A DNA stretch of 64,000 nt from DAOUBP01 sp034432655 (GTDB lineage Bacteria > Chloroflexota > Anaerolineae > CG2-30-64-16): the NCBI GenBank assembly GCA_034432655.1, contig DAOUBP010000113.1, positions 1 through 64,000 on the forward strand, read 5' to 3'. The notes beneath the pieces are model-generated. The model saw nothing but the letters and a program-made list of their open reading frames with translations, made no database searches and was not told the origin of the DNA. Below, in pieces: positions 25,628-35,197 of the stretch. Numbering within the stretch: position 1 is the stretch's first letter; each line of letters starts with the position of its first letter. The position numbers and the translations under genes are program-made.

Positions 25628-27046
25628 CTAGCTGCCTTCATCCCGGGCCTCGCCCCCGACCAAGGCTATCTCCAGCGCCTCACGCAACGTGCGCGCGCCC
25701 AACACCTCAAGGCCGGCCGGCGGGCGTTCCAGCTTGCGCGCTACCGACATGGGCACCAAAACGCGTGTGAAGCCGAGCTTGGCAGCCTCGTTCAGCCGGC
25801 GGGGTAGCTGGCCCACCCCACGCAGCTCACCGCTCAGGCCTACCTCGCCGACCAGTGCCAGGTCGGCCGCCACCGGCCGGTTGCGCACCGATGAGGCAAT
25901 AGCGGCCGCCACGGCCAGATCAGCCGCCGGTTCGTCCACCTGGAGGCCGCCCACCACATTGACGAACACATCCTGATCGGCCAAACGGGCCCGGGCCCGT
26001 TTGCTTAGCACTGCAACGATCAACAGCAGACGGTTGAAATCTATGCCGTTCGCCGTGCGCCGCGGTTGCGAAAAAGCGGTGGGGTTGGTCAGCGCCTGCA
26101 CTTCCACCAGGATCGGCCGGGTCCCTTCCATGGTGACGGCAATGGCCGAGCCGGGCGCGTTAGGGATGCGTTCTGCCAGGAACGCCTCCGATGGGTTGCG
26201 CACTTCCATCAGCCCCTTTTCGGACATCTCAAACACGCCGACCTCATTGGTGGAGCCAAACCGGTTCTTGGCCGAGCGCAGCAACCGGAAGGCGTGGAAA
26301 CGTTCGCCTTCCAGGTAAAGCACGGTGTCTACCATGTGTTCCAGCACGCGCGGCCCGGCAATCGCGCCTTCCTTGGTCACGTGACCTACCAGGAACAACG
26401 GAAAGGTTTGGGCCTTTGCCATGCGCAGCAAGTGCGCCGAGCAATCGCGCACCTGTGTCACGCTGCCGGCGCCCGACGCGATGGCGTCTGAATAGATGCT
26501 CTGGACCGAATCCACCACGACGAGCCGCGGCTGCGCCTTTTCGATGTGCGCCGCAATGCTCTCCAGATGGGTCTCTGCCAGGACGAGGATGTTCTTGGAG
26601 CGGATCCCCATCCGCTCAGCCCGCAACTTGATCTGCGCGGCAGACTCTTCGCCCGAAACATAGAGCACCGGGCCACGTTCCGGACCTGGCGCACGATCTT
26701 CGGCCAAGACATCACAAAGCTGCAGCAAGAGAGTGCTCTTGCCGATGCCGGGATCACCGCTGATGAGCACCACCGAGCCGGGCACGATCCCGCCGCCCAG
26801 GACCCGGCTGAGCTCGCCGATGGGCACCGGGATACGCTCATAGCCGTCCGCCGGTATGTCAGGAAGGGGCTGTGGCGCGGCCCCGCCGCCCGTGAGCGCT
26901 GCGCCAACAGGTCTGCCCGCCGGGGGTTCTTGCACCACGGTTTCAACCAGCGTGTTCCACTCGCCGCAATCAGGGCACTTGCCCATCCACTTGGGCTGGA
27001 CACTGCCGCAGGCTGAACATACATAACGGGTTTTGGTTTTTGGCAT
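25628..27046 (-). CDS. radA: DNA repair protein RadA (Sms)
   Basis: A 472-residue RecA-like ATPase that promotes branch migration of recombination intermediates. Residues 9-27 are the C4 zinc finger (CSACGSVQPKWMGKCPDCG). The Walker A motif is GDPGIGKSTLL and Walker B is in LVVVDSVQSI. The family-specific KNRFGSTNEVGVFEM motif precedes a C-terminal Lon-protease-like domain (VNVVGGLQVDEPAADLAVAAA, then GEVGLSGELRGV). The length is typical. It has its own promoter and faces away from the dimethylargininase gene. Confidence 0.96.
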   Translation of the reverse strand: MPKTKTRYVCSACGSVQPKWMGKCPDCGEWNTLVETVVQEPPAGRPVGAALTGGGAAPQPLPDIPADGYERIPVPIGELSRVLGGGIVPGSVVLISGDPGIGKSTLLLQLCDVLAEDRAPGPERGPVLYVSGEESAAQIKLRAERMGIRSKNILVLAETHLESIAAHIEKAQPRLVVVDSVQSIYSDAIASGAGSVTQVRDCSAHLLRMAKAQTFPLFLVGHVTKEGAIAGPRVLEHMVDTVLYLEGERFHAFRLLRSAKNRFGSTNEVGVFEMSEKGLMEVRNPSEAFLAERIPNAPGSAIAVTMEGTRPILVEVQALTNPTAFSQPRRTANGIDFNRLLLIVAVLSKRARARLADQDVFVNVVGGLQVDEPAADLAVAAAIASSVRNRPVAADLALVGEVGLSGELRGVGQLPRRLNEAAKLGFTRVLVPMSVARKLERPPAGLEVLGARTLREALEIALVGGEARDEGS

Positions 27047-27123
27047 GGCGACCTCGTGCTCGCAAGTATCATCGGGCGTCGCGCGAAACTCGACAGCTTC
27101 AAATCGCTCAGATGTTCGATTAG

Positions 27124-27152
27124 ATTCTAGCCCAAACCCCAGACGACGTCAA
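27124..27152 (-). promoter_or_regulatory. Promoter of radA
   Basis: TTGACG (27152-27147), a 17-nt spacer and TAGAAT (27129-27124). Confidence 0.7.
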
Positions 27153-27168
27153 GACAGCGTTCGCCGAT

Positions 27169-27197
27169 TTGTCTCTCTCGTCGAGGGGTGCTATATT
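27169..27197 (+). promoter_or_regulatory. Promoter of the dimethylargininase gene
   Basis: TTGTCT, a 17-nt spacer and TATATT, about 43 nt upstream of the TTG start at 27240. It is back to back with the radA promoter. Confidence 0.7.
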
Positions 27198-27239
27198 GGG
27201 CCGCACAATTGCTCGAACGCCAGAGCGCAGAGGAGACCA

Positions 27240-27989
27240 TTGATCACCCATGCACTGGTCCGGCCGCCGGGCGCCAGTTTTGCCGGGGCAATCAGCACAT
27301 CCGGTGCCCGCATTGATGTCGCATTAGCCCAAAAACAACACGTCGAGTATCGCCAGGCGTTGATGGCAGCCGGCCTGCAGGTCGAGGCTTTGCCGCCTGA
27401 TGAGCGTTACCCCGACAGTTGCTTTATGCAGGACCCTGCCCTGATCGTCGCCGGCCAGGCCATCATCGGCCGCCCTGGCGCAGCCAGCCGCCGGGGGGAG
27501 GAGGACGCGCTGGTCGAGGTGCTCGGCAATCGCTTCCCGGTTACGCGCATCAAGCCGCCCGGGACGTTAGAGGGGGGCGATGTATTGCTCCTGCCCGATG
27601 GCCTGGTGGTCGGGCATTCCGGCCGTACAAACCGGGCGGGCATCGCGCAGTTGGCAATTGCGGTGCCGCTGCCGGTGGAGGAAGTCCCTGTCACAGGCAG
27701 CTATTTACACCTGCTCAGCGGGGTGACACACCTGGGGGATGGGCTGTTGCTGGCAGCAGAGGGCTTTGAACTGGCACCGCGCCTGAGAAAGTATCGCGTG
27801 TTGTGGGTGCCGCAGGATGAAGCTTATGCCTGCAACGTGCTGGCCGTCGGTAGGCAAGTGATCGTGCCGGCCGGCTTTCCCAAAACAGCGGCCATGCTGC
27901 GCAGCCAGGGCTTTGAACTATTGGAAGTGCCTATGAGCGAGTTTGCCAAAGCCGACGGCGGTGTGACCTGCCTGGCATTGGTGTGGTAG
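27240..27989 (+). CDS. Dimethylargininase-like amidinotransferase-superfamily hydrolase
   Basis: A 249-residue pentein-fold enzyme of the dimethylarginine dimethylaminohydrolase (DDAH) family, which cleaves methylated arginine to citrulline and methylamine. Family motifs are in order: HALVRPPGASF at the start, DSCFMQDPALI (substrate-binding and guanidino-contacting acids), GTLEGGDVLLL, the catalytic histidine in GSYLHLLSGVTHLG, and the nucleophile Cys244 in DGGVTCLALVW. I choose TTG 27240 because AGAGGAG lies just upstream and homology starts there. A true substrate of methylarginine, arginine or another amidine cannot be settled by sequence. Confidence 0.85.
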   Translation: MITHALVRPPGASFAGAISTSGARIDVALAQKQHVEYRQALMAAGLQVEALPPDERYPDSCFMQDPALIVAGQAIIGRPGAASRRGEEDALVEVLGNRFPVTRIKPPGTLEGGDVLLLPDGLVVGHSGRTNRAGIAQLAIAVPLPVEEVPVTGSYLHLLSGVTHLGDGLLLAAEGFELAPRLRKYRVLWVPQDEAYACNVLAVGRQVIVPAGFPKTAAMLRSQGFELLEVPMSEFAKADGGVTCLALVW

Positions 27990-28003
27990 TGGGGAGGGGG
28001 CTG

Positions 28004-28852
28004 TTGTTGCGGAATCGCGACAGTAGTATCACTATCAAAATCCTGATAGTGGTGTTGCTGCTGGTACTTCTTTATCCAACGTTGCGTTGGCTGATCGGCG
28101 AATGGTTGGGAAACGATTACTATTCCCACGGGCCGTTGGTGCCGATCGTTTCGGCCTTTCTTGCATGGCGGCTGTGGGTTAAGCGGCCTAATGCTTCAGA
28201 AGAGCAGCCCAATGACAGGGTGCCGGGTCTGGGGCTGACGCTATTCGGGCTGATAGTCTATTTTTACATGTTACTGCAACGGGCGTATTTTGTCGCAGCG
28301 CTGGCCATGATAGCCTTGATTGCAGGGCTGGTCTGGTATCTTCTGGGGACCGCGGTGTTAAGACGCATGGCGTTTCCGATCTTGTTTCTGGTGTTCATGA
28401 TCCCGCTGCCATTTGTAGAGCCGCTAAGTGTACCCCTGGCTCAGATCACCGGCACCGTTGCGGCCCAATGCATTCAGTTGTTCGGCGTGCCCATCACCGT
28501 CAACGGAGCCCAGGTGACCCTACCCAACGCACAACTGATAGTAGGGGCCCAGTGCAGCGGGCTACGCTCTATCGTCACGCTCTTGACCCTGGTGGCTGTG
28601 ATCGTTTTCGTCCTCCAAGGGCCCTGGTGGGGTAAAGCACTGCTGGCTCTCAGCAGCCTTCCCATTGCAGCACTGGGCAACTTGCTCCGGATCTCTTCAC
28701 TTTTGGGAGTGGCCAATACCTGGGGGGCCGATGCAGGCTTCAAGTATTACCACGATTATTCCGGAGTGGTATTCTTCTTAAGCGCTCTCGCTTTACTTCT
28801 ATTGGTCAGTCGGATACTGCGATGTCGCGAGATCAGAGAAGATATCTTCTAA
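28004..28852 (+). CDS. Exosortase
   Basis: About 283 residues with eight or so membrane segments; a membrane cysteine transpeptidase that recognises PEP-CTERM tails. Hallmarks are the N-terminal YYSHGPLVPIVSAFLAWRLW, the catalytic cysteine in GAQCSGLRSIVTL, the conserved arginine in LGNLLRISSL and the catalytic histidine in YYHDYSGVVFF. A GGGGAGGGGG purine run precedes two possible TTG starts (28004, 28007); a GTG at 27983 overlaps the upstream gene. Its EpsI-like partner overlaps it and a PEP-CTERM protein gene lies convergently next door, so this is a complete local sorting pair. Confidence 0.92.
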   Translation: MLRNRDSSITIKILIVVLLLVLLYPTLRWLIGEWLGNDYYSHGPLVPIVSAFLAWRLWVKRPNASEEQPNDRVPGLGLTLFGLIVYFYMLLQRAYFVAALAMIALIAGLVWYLLGTAVLRRMAFPILFLVFMIPLPFVEPLSVPLAQITGTVAAQCIQLFGVPITVNGAQVTLPNAQLIVGAQCSGLRSIVTLLTLVAVIVFVLQGPWWGKALLALSSLPIAALGNLLRISSLLGVANTWGADAGFKYYHDYSGVVFFLSALALLLLVSRILRCREIREDIF

Positions 28853-29505
28853 TAATGCTGTTGCTGGCAATTGCTGCACCCGGTGTACTGTTTATCAGCC
28901 AGCGCAGCAATCATAAGCCAACGACGCCAACCATAAACGGCTATGAATTCGTGGCCGATATTGATCACTGGCAGCGTACCGAACGAGAACGCATCGTAAC
29001 TTCCCCATATGACTTCAGCCTGGCCGGCGACCTGACCGCCCTCCCGCTGCAGTTGGATGGTTGGAGCGGTATGGATGTGCCACAGACCAACCTTGAGGTC
29101 GCCATTTTGCTCGACCCAGAACAATATGTTTATCGGCTTTATCATCGTCCCGACGGCAGCGCGGTCTGGTTGAGTCTGATCGGCAGCCGAAAATCCAAGA
29201 GCTTTCATTCGCCGCAGATCTGCTACGACACTGATGGCTGGCAAACCGATGCCAGTGCGACGGCAGTGTCTTTGCACCAGGGGGATGTGTACACGCTGCA
29301 CCTTCTGGCTCGAAAATCGTTCGGAGAGGGCAAGGCGATCGAGCATCTTGTACTGTATTTCTATCTCTGGCCCGGTCATACTCGCAATTTGCAGGAGGGT
29401 ATGGTGCTGTTCAAAGTGACGGTGCCGGTGACCTCTAGCCCAGAACAGGCCCTGGAGCTGGCAACCGAATTCATCCGGGTTCTGTTCATCTCAGCGCGAG
29501 CATAA
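28822..29505 (+). CDS. EpsI-like exosortase-associated protein
   Basis: A 227-residue protein with an N-terminal membrane anchor (YLLIMLLLAIAAPGVLFIS) and an extracytoplasmic EpsI/DUF3485-type domain. Typical stretches are LPLQLDGWSGMDVP, YRLYHRPDGSAVWLSLIGSR and SFHSPQICYDTDGWQ, the last with the conserved cysteine. In many bacteria this domain is fused to or encoded beside exosortase and is needed for surface export. It overlaps the exosortase gene by 31 nt in another frame, which indicates coupling. Confidence 0.85.
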   Translation: MSRDQRRYLLIMLLLAIAAPGVLFISQRSNHKPTTPTINGYEFVADIDHWQRTERERIVTSPYDFSLAGDLTALPLQLDGWSGMDVPQTNLEVAILLDPEQYVYRLYHRPDGSAVWLSLIGSRKSKSFHSPQICYDTDGWQTDASATAVSLHQGDVYTLHLLARKSFGEGKAIEHLVLYFYLWPGHTRNLQEGMVLFKVTVPVTSSPEQALELATEFIRVLFISARA

Positions 29506-29527
29506 CGCACTCCAAGCCCAACAAAAC

Positions 29528-29562
29528 AAAACGTCCCGGACATTGCTGTCCGGGACGTTTTT
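29528..29562. terminator. Bidirectional terminator between epsI and the PEP-CTERM gene
   Basis: ACGTCCCGGACA-TTGC-TGTCCGGGACGT is a perfect 12-bp stem with a T-run on the plus strand and AAAA on the other side, placed between two convergent genes. Confidence 0.92.
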
Positions 29563-29614
29563 CATTCTTAGCAACGGGTGTCTCGGGAAGCCCTCAACAC
29601 CCACCCCTCATGCC

Positions 29615-32600
29615 TTACCCGATCCTTCGCCGACGAGCCTGGGCCCGCAGCCGGGCATAGCCGGCCAGACCCGCCAAGCCGCTGCCAAAGAGCAACCAGG
29701 TGCCGGGTTCGGGGATCTCCTCGGGCGCCACTGCCACCACCCGCACTACAACCTCATTGGAGTTTCGCGGGGCACCTTCCTGGAACGACACAGTGGCAAT
29801 GTTGGCCATATCATAGTAGAAGGGCACCAAAGCGTCCGCCGGAACCGGCTCGGTCTTGGCCGTGATATTAACCTGTACGGTCTCACCCGGTGCCAGAGTC
29901 CCCACAGTCACCGTCCAGACCCTGACCGTCGGATCATAGGTGACAGCCCCCTTGGTAGCAGTCACCACAGGGTTCTGCAGCTTGGGATGCACCTCATCTG
30001 TGATCACCACGTTCGTGGCGTTGGCAGTGCCATTGTTGACCACCGTTACCGTGTAGACGATTGTCTCCTGCATGCCCACGGCCACGAACACCTGGCCCTT
30101 GTTAACGGACTTGTAGATTTCGGGGTTGACGGTGGCGTTCAGCGGATTGCTGACCTGGGCCGTCTTATCCGGCACTTGATCCGTCTTCAAGGTCGCCACG
30201 TTGGTGATTGTCAGGGCAGTCCATTCCGAGAAGCTCAGCGGGACATGAGCCTGGCCGGTGAGGCCGACGATTGTCATGTTCACGGTCACGCTGAAGGTGC
30301 CGCAGCCGCTGGCGGCCGGCCCCAAGGTACCCAGATCCCACGTCAAGGTCCTGGTGGCCTCGTCGTAGCTCGCGGCCGGGGTCGCGCTACCGGCCACATA
30401 AGTGGTGTTCACCGGGATCACATCTGTGAGCACGACACCGGTGAGGTTCGCATTGCCCTCATTCGCGAAGCAAACCGTGTACATGATAGTATCACCGGGT
30501 TTCACCTCACCCGCCGGTGAAGCTGTCTTGGTCAGTGTTGGCCTCACAAACGCACGCAGCGGATTGCTGGTCGAATCTGTCAGGCGAGGCTTCTCGGCGC
30601 TATCCAGATGGGCGATGTTGTCCACCGTCCAGCTCTGAGGCATCTCAGTTACACCCGGCAGCGTCAGATCAACCCTGACCTGGAAGGTGCCGCATGCGTT
30701 GGTGTCTGGCCCGAGGGTGCCCAGATTCCATGTCAATGTGCGTGCAACTGGATCATAGACAGCCGCCGGGCTGGCGCTCCCCTCAACATAGGTCGTGCGG
30801 GACGGGATCATATCCGTCAATACCACGTTAGTCGCATTGCCGTTGCCCGTATTTGCGAAGCACAACTGGTATGTAATGACATCACCGGGTTGAACCTCGC
30901 CGGTCGGCGTGTTTGTCTTATCCAGGCTCAAGATCGGCTCCGCATGCACTCGAACCACATCGGTGGCCTCGTCCATCACACCGGCGTCATCGCTGATGAT
31001 CACCGTGTTGAAGATATAGCTGTTATTCGGGAGCGGTTTCTTCACCCGTACTGTAAGTGTGACGGTGCCGGACGAACCTGGCGCCAGATCACCCAGATTC
31101 CAGGTGACCACACGTAGTACACCGTCATAGACACCGCCATCGCTGGCTGCCACAAAGTCAACCTGCGTGGGCAGTTGATCGCGCAGCACCACGTTCGGCG
31201 CGATTTCGCGGCCGCTGACGCTGTAAGAAATGGTGTAAACCATTTCGGCACCAGCTTCAACGGGTTGGCCGAACGGGATATTGTTCGTTTTGCTCACCGT
31301 CAGCAGGTGCCCATCAGCATAACCGAAGTCGGCATACAGGATGCTGCTGCCGCCAGTGATCGTAACGTTGAACGGACTCACCTGGCCGTTGTTATCGGCG
31401 TTGGGCAGGCCATACGTCTGGGTATACCCCATCAGGCGGCCGTTGAGGTCTGTCACAACGACCTGATACTCGCCATCGCAAAGACCGGTGAACAGGTAAT
31501 TGCCGTTTGCACCGGTGACTACAGTGGCAACTATTGCGTCACCCTTCAGCAGGCTAACCGTCACCCCCGAGATGCCAACCTCGCCCAGGCCAGGTTCGAA
31601 GACGCCGTTACGGTTGGTATCGTAGAACACCAGGTCGCCCACCTGGCCGGTACAGGCAGGAATCTGATAGCCGAAATCAGCGTCTAAATACACCTCGCCG
31701 GCTGCCAGGTCAACGGGCCCGTGCGGGTCGGTCCCGCCGGTCAGCACAGCGCCGGTCAGCTTGCCGGCGGTATCGGTCACATCCACGCAGTACTTGCCAG
31801 CAACAAGACCGGCGAACAGGTAATCGCCACTGGGCCCGGTCGTAGTAGAAGCCACCACGCTGTCATCAGCGGTACCGCACAAGCCATCAGGGCCAGCGTT
31901 GAGCAGATTGAGGGTCACACCCTCAATCCCAACCTCACCCGGGTCCTGGATGCCGTCACCACTCGCATCGCTCCAGACCCGATCGCCGATGACGCCCAGC
32001 AGACCGCCGTAACCGAAATCGGCATCCCGATAGACCTGACCCTCGGCCAGGGTAACAGGGCCATGAGGATCGGTGCCGCTGACCAACGTGAGACCGGCTG
32101 GAACGGTAGCATCAATGACATCTACGCAATACGTACCGGCCGCCAGGCCACTGAAGGAATACTTACCGTTGGCATCGGTGACAGTATTAGCCTTGGCAAT
32201 GTCATCCGCAGTTCCGCACAGGCCGTCAGGGCCAGCGTCATACAGCACCAGGCCCACCCCTGCGATGCCCGGCTCGCCAGGCCCTTGAACGCCATCACCG
32301 TTCAGGTCAATCCAGACCGTATCACCGATGGAGCCTTCCGGAGTCTGGACGACCTCTGTATCTTGAAGGGCTCGCTTCTCCTTACCGGGTTTATCATCGG
32401 TGATGACGGCCAGATTCTGTACCGGTAAACCATTGGGGAAGTCACGATTGACCCGCACAACCAATAACACTGCTCCCAGGTCACCCGGCACCTTGTTGCC
32501 CAGGTTCCAGGTGACGGTGCGCGTGGCCGGGTCAAAGATGCCGCCGTCGGAGGCGCTGACAAATTGCGTGCCAAAGGGCAAATAGTCAACCAACACCACA

Positions 32601-34843
32601 TTATCAGCCGGCTCGTTGCCGGAGACACGCCAGCTCAACAGATAGGTCAGTTCTGCGCCTTTCTCAACAGGATCGGGCGAATCGGCCTTGGTGAGGGACA
32701 GCTCATGATCAGCGCGCACCGTGCTGGTGACTGTGGCACTCACCGGCGTGGAGCCCGGGGTCTCGTCGCTGAAGTCCACCGTGTTCACAAACTGCGTGCC
32801 GTTGTACAACGGCGTCGCCACCTCCACAACCACCGTGAAGCTGCCGCTCTGTGGGGTCATCAGCTCGCCCAGCTCCCACGTGATGGTGTGCGTCACTGGA
32901 TCGTACACACCGCCATCCGCATCCACCACCGCCACTACCTCGGCCGGCAACGTGTCCACGATCACCGCATCCTTCGCCGGCTCGTTGCCCGTCACCGACC
33001 AGTTGATCGTGTAGGTCAACTGGCCTCCCGCATCCACCGGCTCCGGCGCCGCCAACTTCTCAATCGCCAGCTGATGGCTGCTCCGCACCGTGCTGGTAAA
33101 ACTGCCTTCATCCGTGTTGCCAGCATTATCGCGAATCACCACTGTGTTGGTGAACTGCGTGCCGTTGTACAGCGGGCTCTTAACCTTGACAGACACTTGA
33201 TAGGAACCGCTGGTGACAGGCGTCACATCCCCCAGCAACCACGTCACCGTACGCGCTGCCGGGTCGTATAAACCGGCATCCGAAGCGCTGACAAACGTGA
33301 CATAGGAGGGCAGTGTATCCACAATCGTCACGCCCTTGGCATAGGCGTTACCGCCAACCGTCCAGTTGACTGTATAAGTCAGATCGCCGCCAGCATCCAC
33401 AGGATCAGGCGCCGCAACCTTGTCCACCATCAATTCAACCTGAGCGAACACGTCCGTCTGATCAGAGGCCGTGTTATCAGATGTATCCTGTTCACCCGGC
33501 GTGGTGGTGCTGATGGTGGCGGTATTGGTAAGGGTGGTGGTACCTGCCTCGAACACCGGATCCAGTTTGACTGTAACCGCCACCTGCCCCGATGCGCCGA
33601 CAGCGAGAGTGCCAATATTCCACGTCACCGTGTTTGTCGCAGCATCATAGACCCCGCCATTAGTAGCACTAACATAGCTGACATGATCCGGCAGCGTATC
33701 CACAATCACTACATTCTGCGCCGGACCGTAACCGTAATTCTCATATGACAACGTGTAAGTGAGCTGATCCCCAGGTGCGGCGAGATCAACACCGTCGGTT
33801 TTGGTGATCCTAAGTTCAGGATTGAAGAGCGGGATGACCGCCTGGCCAAACCAGGCACCACTCTCGCCCGGGTTATCGGGATCGCCTGTCTTCACGGACT
33901 CGGCCTGCAAGACAAGATAAGTGGCGCCGGCCGGCACATCAATTTTCAGCTCTACCACCGACCACTCCGGGTCAATCCAGCCGCCATCAATGTATGTGAC
34001 CGGGGGATAAGTGGTACCACCGCAGAAGGACGGCGAAAATGCCTCGGTTAAGATAACCGATCCACCGTTCACGCCGGTGGAAGGCATCCCATAGTTGATG
34101 ATATTGCTCGGAGGAGTACCCGACCCTACAGCAGCCCAGATCTGTTCCGGTCGGCAGGGGTTTGCGTAATCCGTACCCGCATGATGCAACCATACGTGCA
34201 CTGAACGTGACTCCGGGGCAGGGGGGAACTCAAATACCATCGGGCCAGAGGTGCCCTCCCCAGGTGTAAGCTCATAATACCAATCCATAGTGTCGAGCAG
34301 TTCCACCTGGCTTGGCCGGGCACAAGACCCGGTGTCGTAAACCACCACCAGGCTGACGCCGTTGCGCCGTGGGCCTTCAGGCACAGCGAACCAGTCGCTG
34401 ATATTGAGGGCGTTGTAACCTTTCTGCACCAGGTTATAGCCAGCCGGGCCCACGTTCGCCCGCCACATATACCAGGGTGCACCGTAGGCAAAAGTCTTGG
34501 AGTCTACCTTGTTTCCCAACACCGTAGTGCCGTTCACAACGAGATCGCTCTGATCCGGCGCGTTCGGCGCACCCACATCTTCGGTGCCGATCCATACCAG
34601 ATAGGCATCCACCACCGGGCCAGGCACCCATAGGACCAAGGGATACAAGGCATTGCCGGTAAACATGCCCATCCCGGCGGATACCACATCGTAACATCCA
34701 TACTTGGGATAGCCCGGAACGCTCTGATAAGGAGCGCCCTCACCAGAAGCTACACCTGAACCGGCAAATGTGAGGCTTACAGCGAGGAGCAGGAGAACAG
34801 CGAAAGACAACGCTTGACGAGATGGTGAAGAGTGCGGTAGCAT
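29615..34843 (-). CDS. Giant PEP-CTERM surface protein with DUF11 and SdrD B-type repeats
   Basis: A 1742-residue exported protein. Residues 1-35 are a signal peptide (LSFAVLLLLAVSLTFAGSG). An N-terminal domain of about 320 residues (PKYGCYDVVSAGMGMFTGN onward) resembles DUF3344. Five or so DUF11 beta-sandwich repeats follow (patterns LTYTLSYENYG, then VDTLPDHVSYVSA). Three SdrD B-like, calcium-binding-type domains come next (GDTVWIDLNGDGVQGPGEPG, GDRVWSDASGDGIQDPGE, GDLVFYDTNRNGVFEPG), then four more DUF11 repeats. Residues 1711-1742 are a PEP-CTERM sorting tail: PEPGTWLLFGSGLAGLAG and an arginine-rich end. GGAGGAGG precedes the ATG. It is the expected substrate of the adjacent exosortase. 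A consensus promoter lies 320 nt upstream, leaving a long structured leader. Confidence 0.93.
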   Translation of the reverse strand: MLPHSSPSRQALSFAVLLLLAVSLTFAGSGVASGEGAPYQSVPGYPKYGCYDVVSAGMGMFTGNALYPLVLWVPGPVVDAYLVWIGTEDVGAPNAPDQSDLVVNGTTVLGNKVDSKTFAYGAPWYMWRANVGPAGYNLVQKGYNALNISDWFAVPEGPRRNGVSLVVVYDTGSCARPSQVELLDTMDWYYELTPGEGTSGPMVFEFPPAPESRSVHVWLHHAGTDYANPCRPEQIWAAVGSGTPPSNIINYGMPSTGVNGGSVILTEAFSPSFCGGTTYPPVTYIDGGWIDPEWSVVELKIDVPAGATYLVLQAESVKTGDPDNPGESGAWFGQAVIPLFNPELRITKTDGVDLAAPGDQLTYTLSYENYGYGPAQNVVIVDTLPDHVSYVSATNGGVYDAATNTVTWNIGTLAVGASGQVAVTVKLDPVFEAGTTTLTNTATISTTTPGEQDTSDNTASDQTDVFAQVELMVDKVAAPDPVDAGGDLTYTVNWTVGGNAYAKGVTIVDTLPSYVTFVSASDAGLYDPAARTVTWLLGDVTPVTSGSYQVSVKVKSPLYNGTQFTNTVVIRDNAGNTDEGSFTSTVRSSHQLAIEKLAAPEPVDAGGQLTYTINWSVTGNEPAKDAVIVDTLPAEVVAVVDADGGVYDPVTHTITWELGELMTPQSGSFTVVVEVATPLYNGTQFVNTVDFSDETPGSTPVSATVTSTVRADHELSLTKADSPDPVEKGAELTYLLSWRVSGNEPADNVVLVDYLPFGTQFVSASDGGIFDPATRTVTWNLGNKVPGDLGAVLLVVRVNRDFPNGLPVQNLAVITDDKPGKEKRALQDTEVVQTPEGSIGDTVWIDLNGDGVQGPGEPGIAGVGLVLYDAGPDGLCGTADDIAKANTVTDANGKYSFSGLAAGTYCVDVIDATVPAGLTLVSGTDPHGPVTLAEGQVYRDADFGYGGLLGVIGDRVWSDASGDGIQDPGEVGIEGVTLNLLNAGPDGLCGTADDSVVASTTTGPSGDYLFAGLVAGKYCVDVTDTAGKLTGAVLTGGTDPHGPVDLAAGEVYLDADFGYQIPACTGQVGDLVFYDTNRNGVFEPGLGEVGISGVTVSLLKGDAIVATVVTGANGNYLFTGLCDGEYQVVVTDLNGRLMGYTQTYGLPNADNNGQVSPFNVTITGGSSILYADFGYADGHLLTVSKTNNIPFGQPVEAGAEMVYTISYSVSGREIAPNVVLRDQLPTQVDFVAASDGGVYDGVLRVVTWNLGDLAPGSSGTVTLTVRVKKPLPNNSYIFNTVIISDDAGVMDEATDVVRVHAEPILSLDKTNTPTGEVQPGDVITYQLCFANTGNGNATNVVLTDMIPSRTTYVEGSASPAAVYDPVARTLTWNLGTLGPDTNACGTFQVRVDLTLPGVTEMPQSWTVDNIAHLDSAEKPRLTDSTSNPLRAFVRPTLTKTASPAGEVKPGDTIMYTVCFANEGNANLTGVVLTDVIPVNTTYVAGSATPAASYDEATRTLTWDLGTLGPAASGCGTFSVTVNMTIVGLTGQAHVPLSFSEWTALTITNVATLKTDQVPDKTAQVSNPLNATVNPEIYKSVNKGQVFVAVGMQETIVYTVTVVNNGTANATNVVITDEVHPKLQNPVVTATKGAVTYDPTVRVWTVTVGTLAPGETVQVNITAKTEPVPADALVPFYYDMANIATVSFQEGAPRNSNEVVVRVVAVAPEEIPEPGTWLLFGSGLAGLAGYARLRAQARRRRIG

Positions 34844-35162
34844 AATCCTCCTCCATGGATCTGGATTTTCTTCAAATGTGAGCAGATATGAAATACAAAT
34901 TCTCAGGGAAAAACGATCAGCAAGAAGGAATACAACAACGCTTATGCTCTATGGAGGGCCCGTGCCATGACAAACAACCCATAGAGCACCAGGTGTATCG
35001 GCGGCCCACACACCATCCCAACGGCAAGTTAGGGAACTGTGCCGAGGGCGAGACCTGACTAGCGTTAAGCAGGCGCAGGAACTCGCAGGAGAAACCACTG
35101 ACACGGACTACCTCCGCTGTGAGTCTCGGCGAGACAAGACGATAAGGTAGGCAACCAAAAGC
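34844..35162 (-). ncRNA. Long structured leader (candidate cis-regulatory RNA)
   Basis: The transcript from 35169-35197 runs about 320 nt before the ATG at 34843 with no convincing coding frame. Several hairpins can be drawn: GCGAG-CCTG pairing with CAGG-CTCGC (around 35060-35095), GGTGT pairing with ACACC (around 34998-35020), and GCTCTATGG with CCATAGAGC (around 34942-34990). A GGCA/TGCC helix with TTCCC and GGGA could form a pseudoknot. It matches no riboswitch class I can name. No U-tract terminator is seen, so translation control or an independent RNA is possible. Confidence 0.4.
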
Positions 35163-35168
35163 GCCAAT

Positions 35169-35197
35169 AGTATAGCATCAAGACTTTTGCGTGTCAA
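35169..35197 (-). promoter_or_regulatory. Consensus promoter of the PEP-CTERM gene
   Basis: TTGACA (35197-35192), a 17-nt spacer and TATACT (35174-35169). Confidence 0.85.

Noticed and set aside
34844..35162. 6S RNA, cyclic-di-GMP or cobalamin riboswitch in the PEP-CTERM leader
   Set aside because: None of the diagnostic conserved sequences of these classes could be matched by eye.
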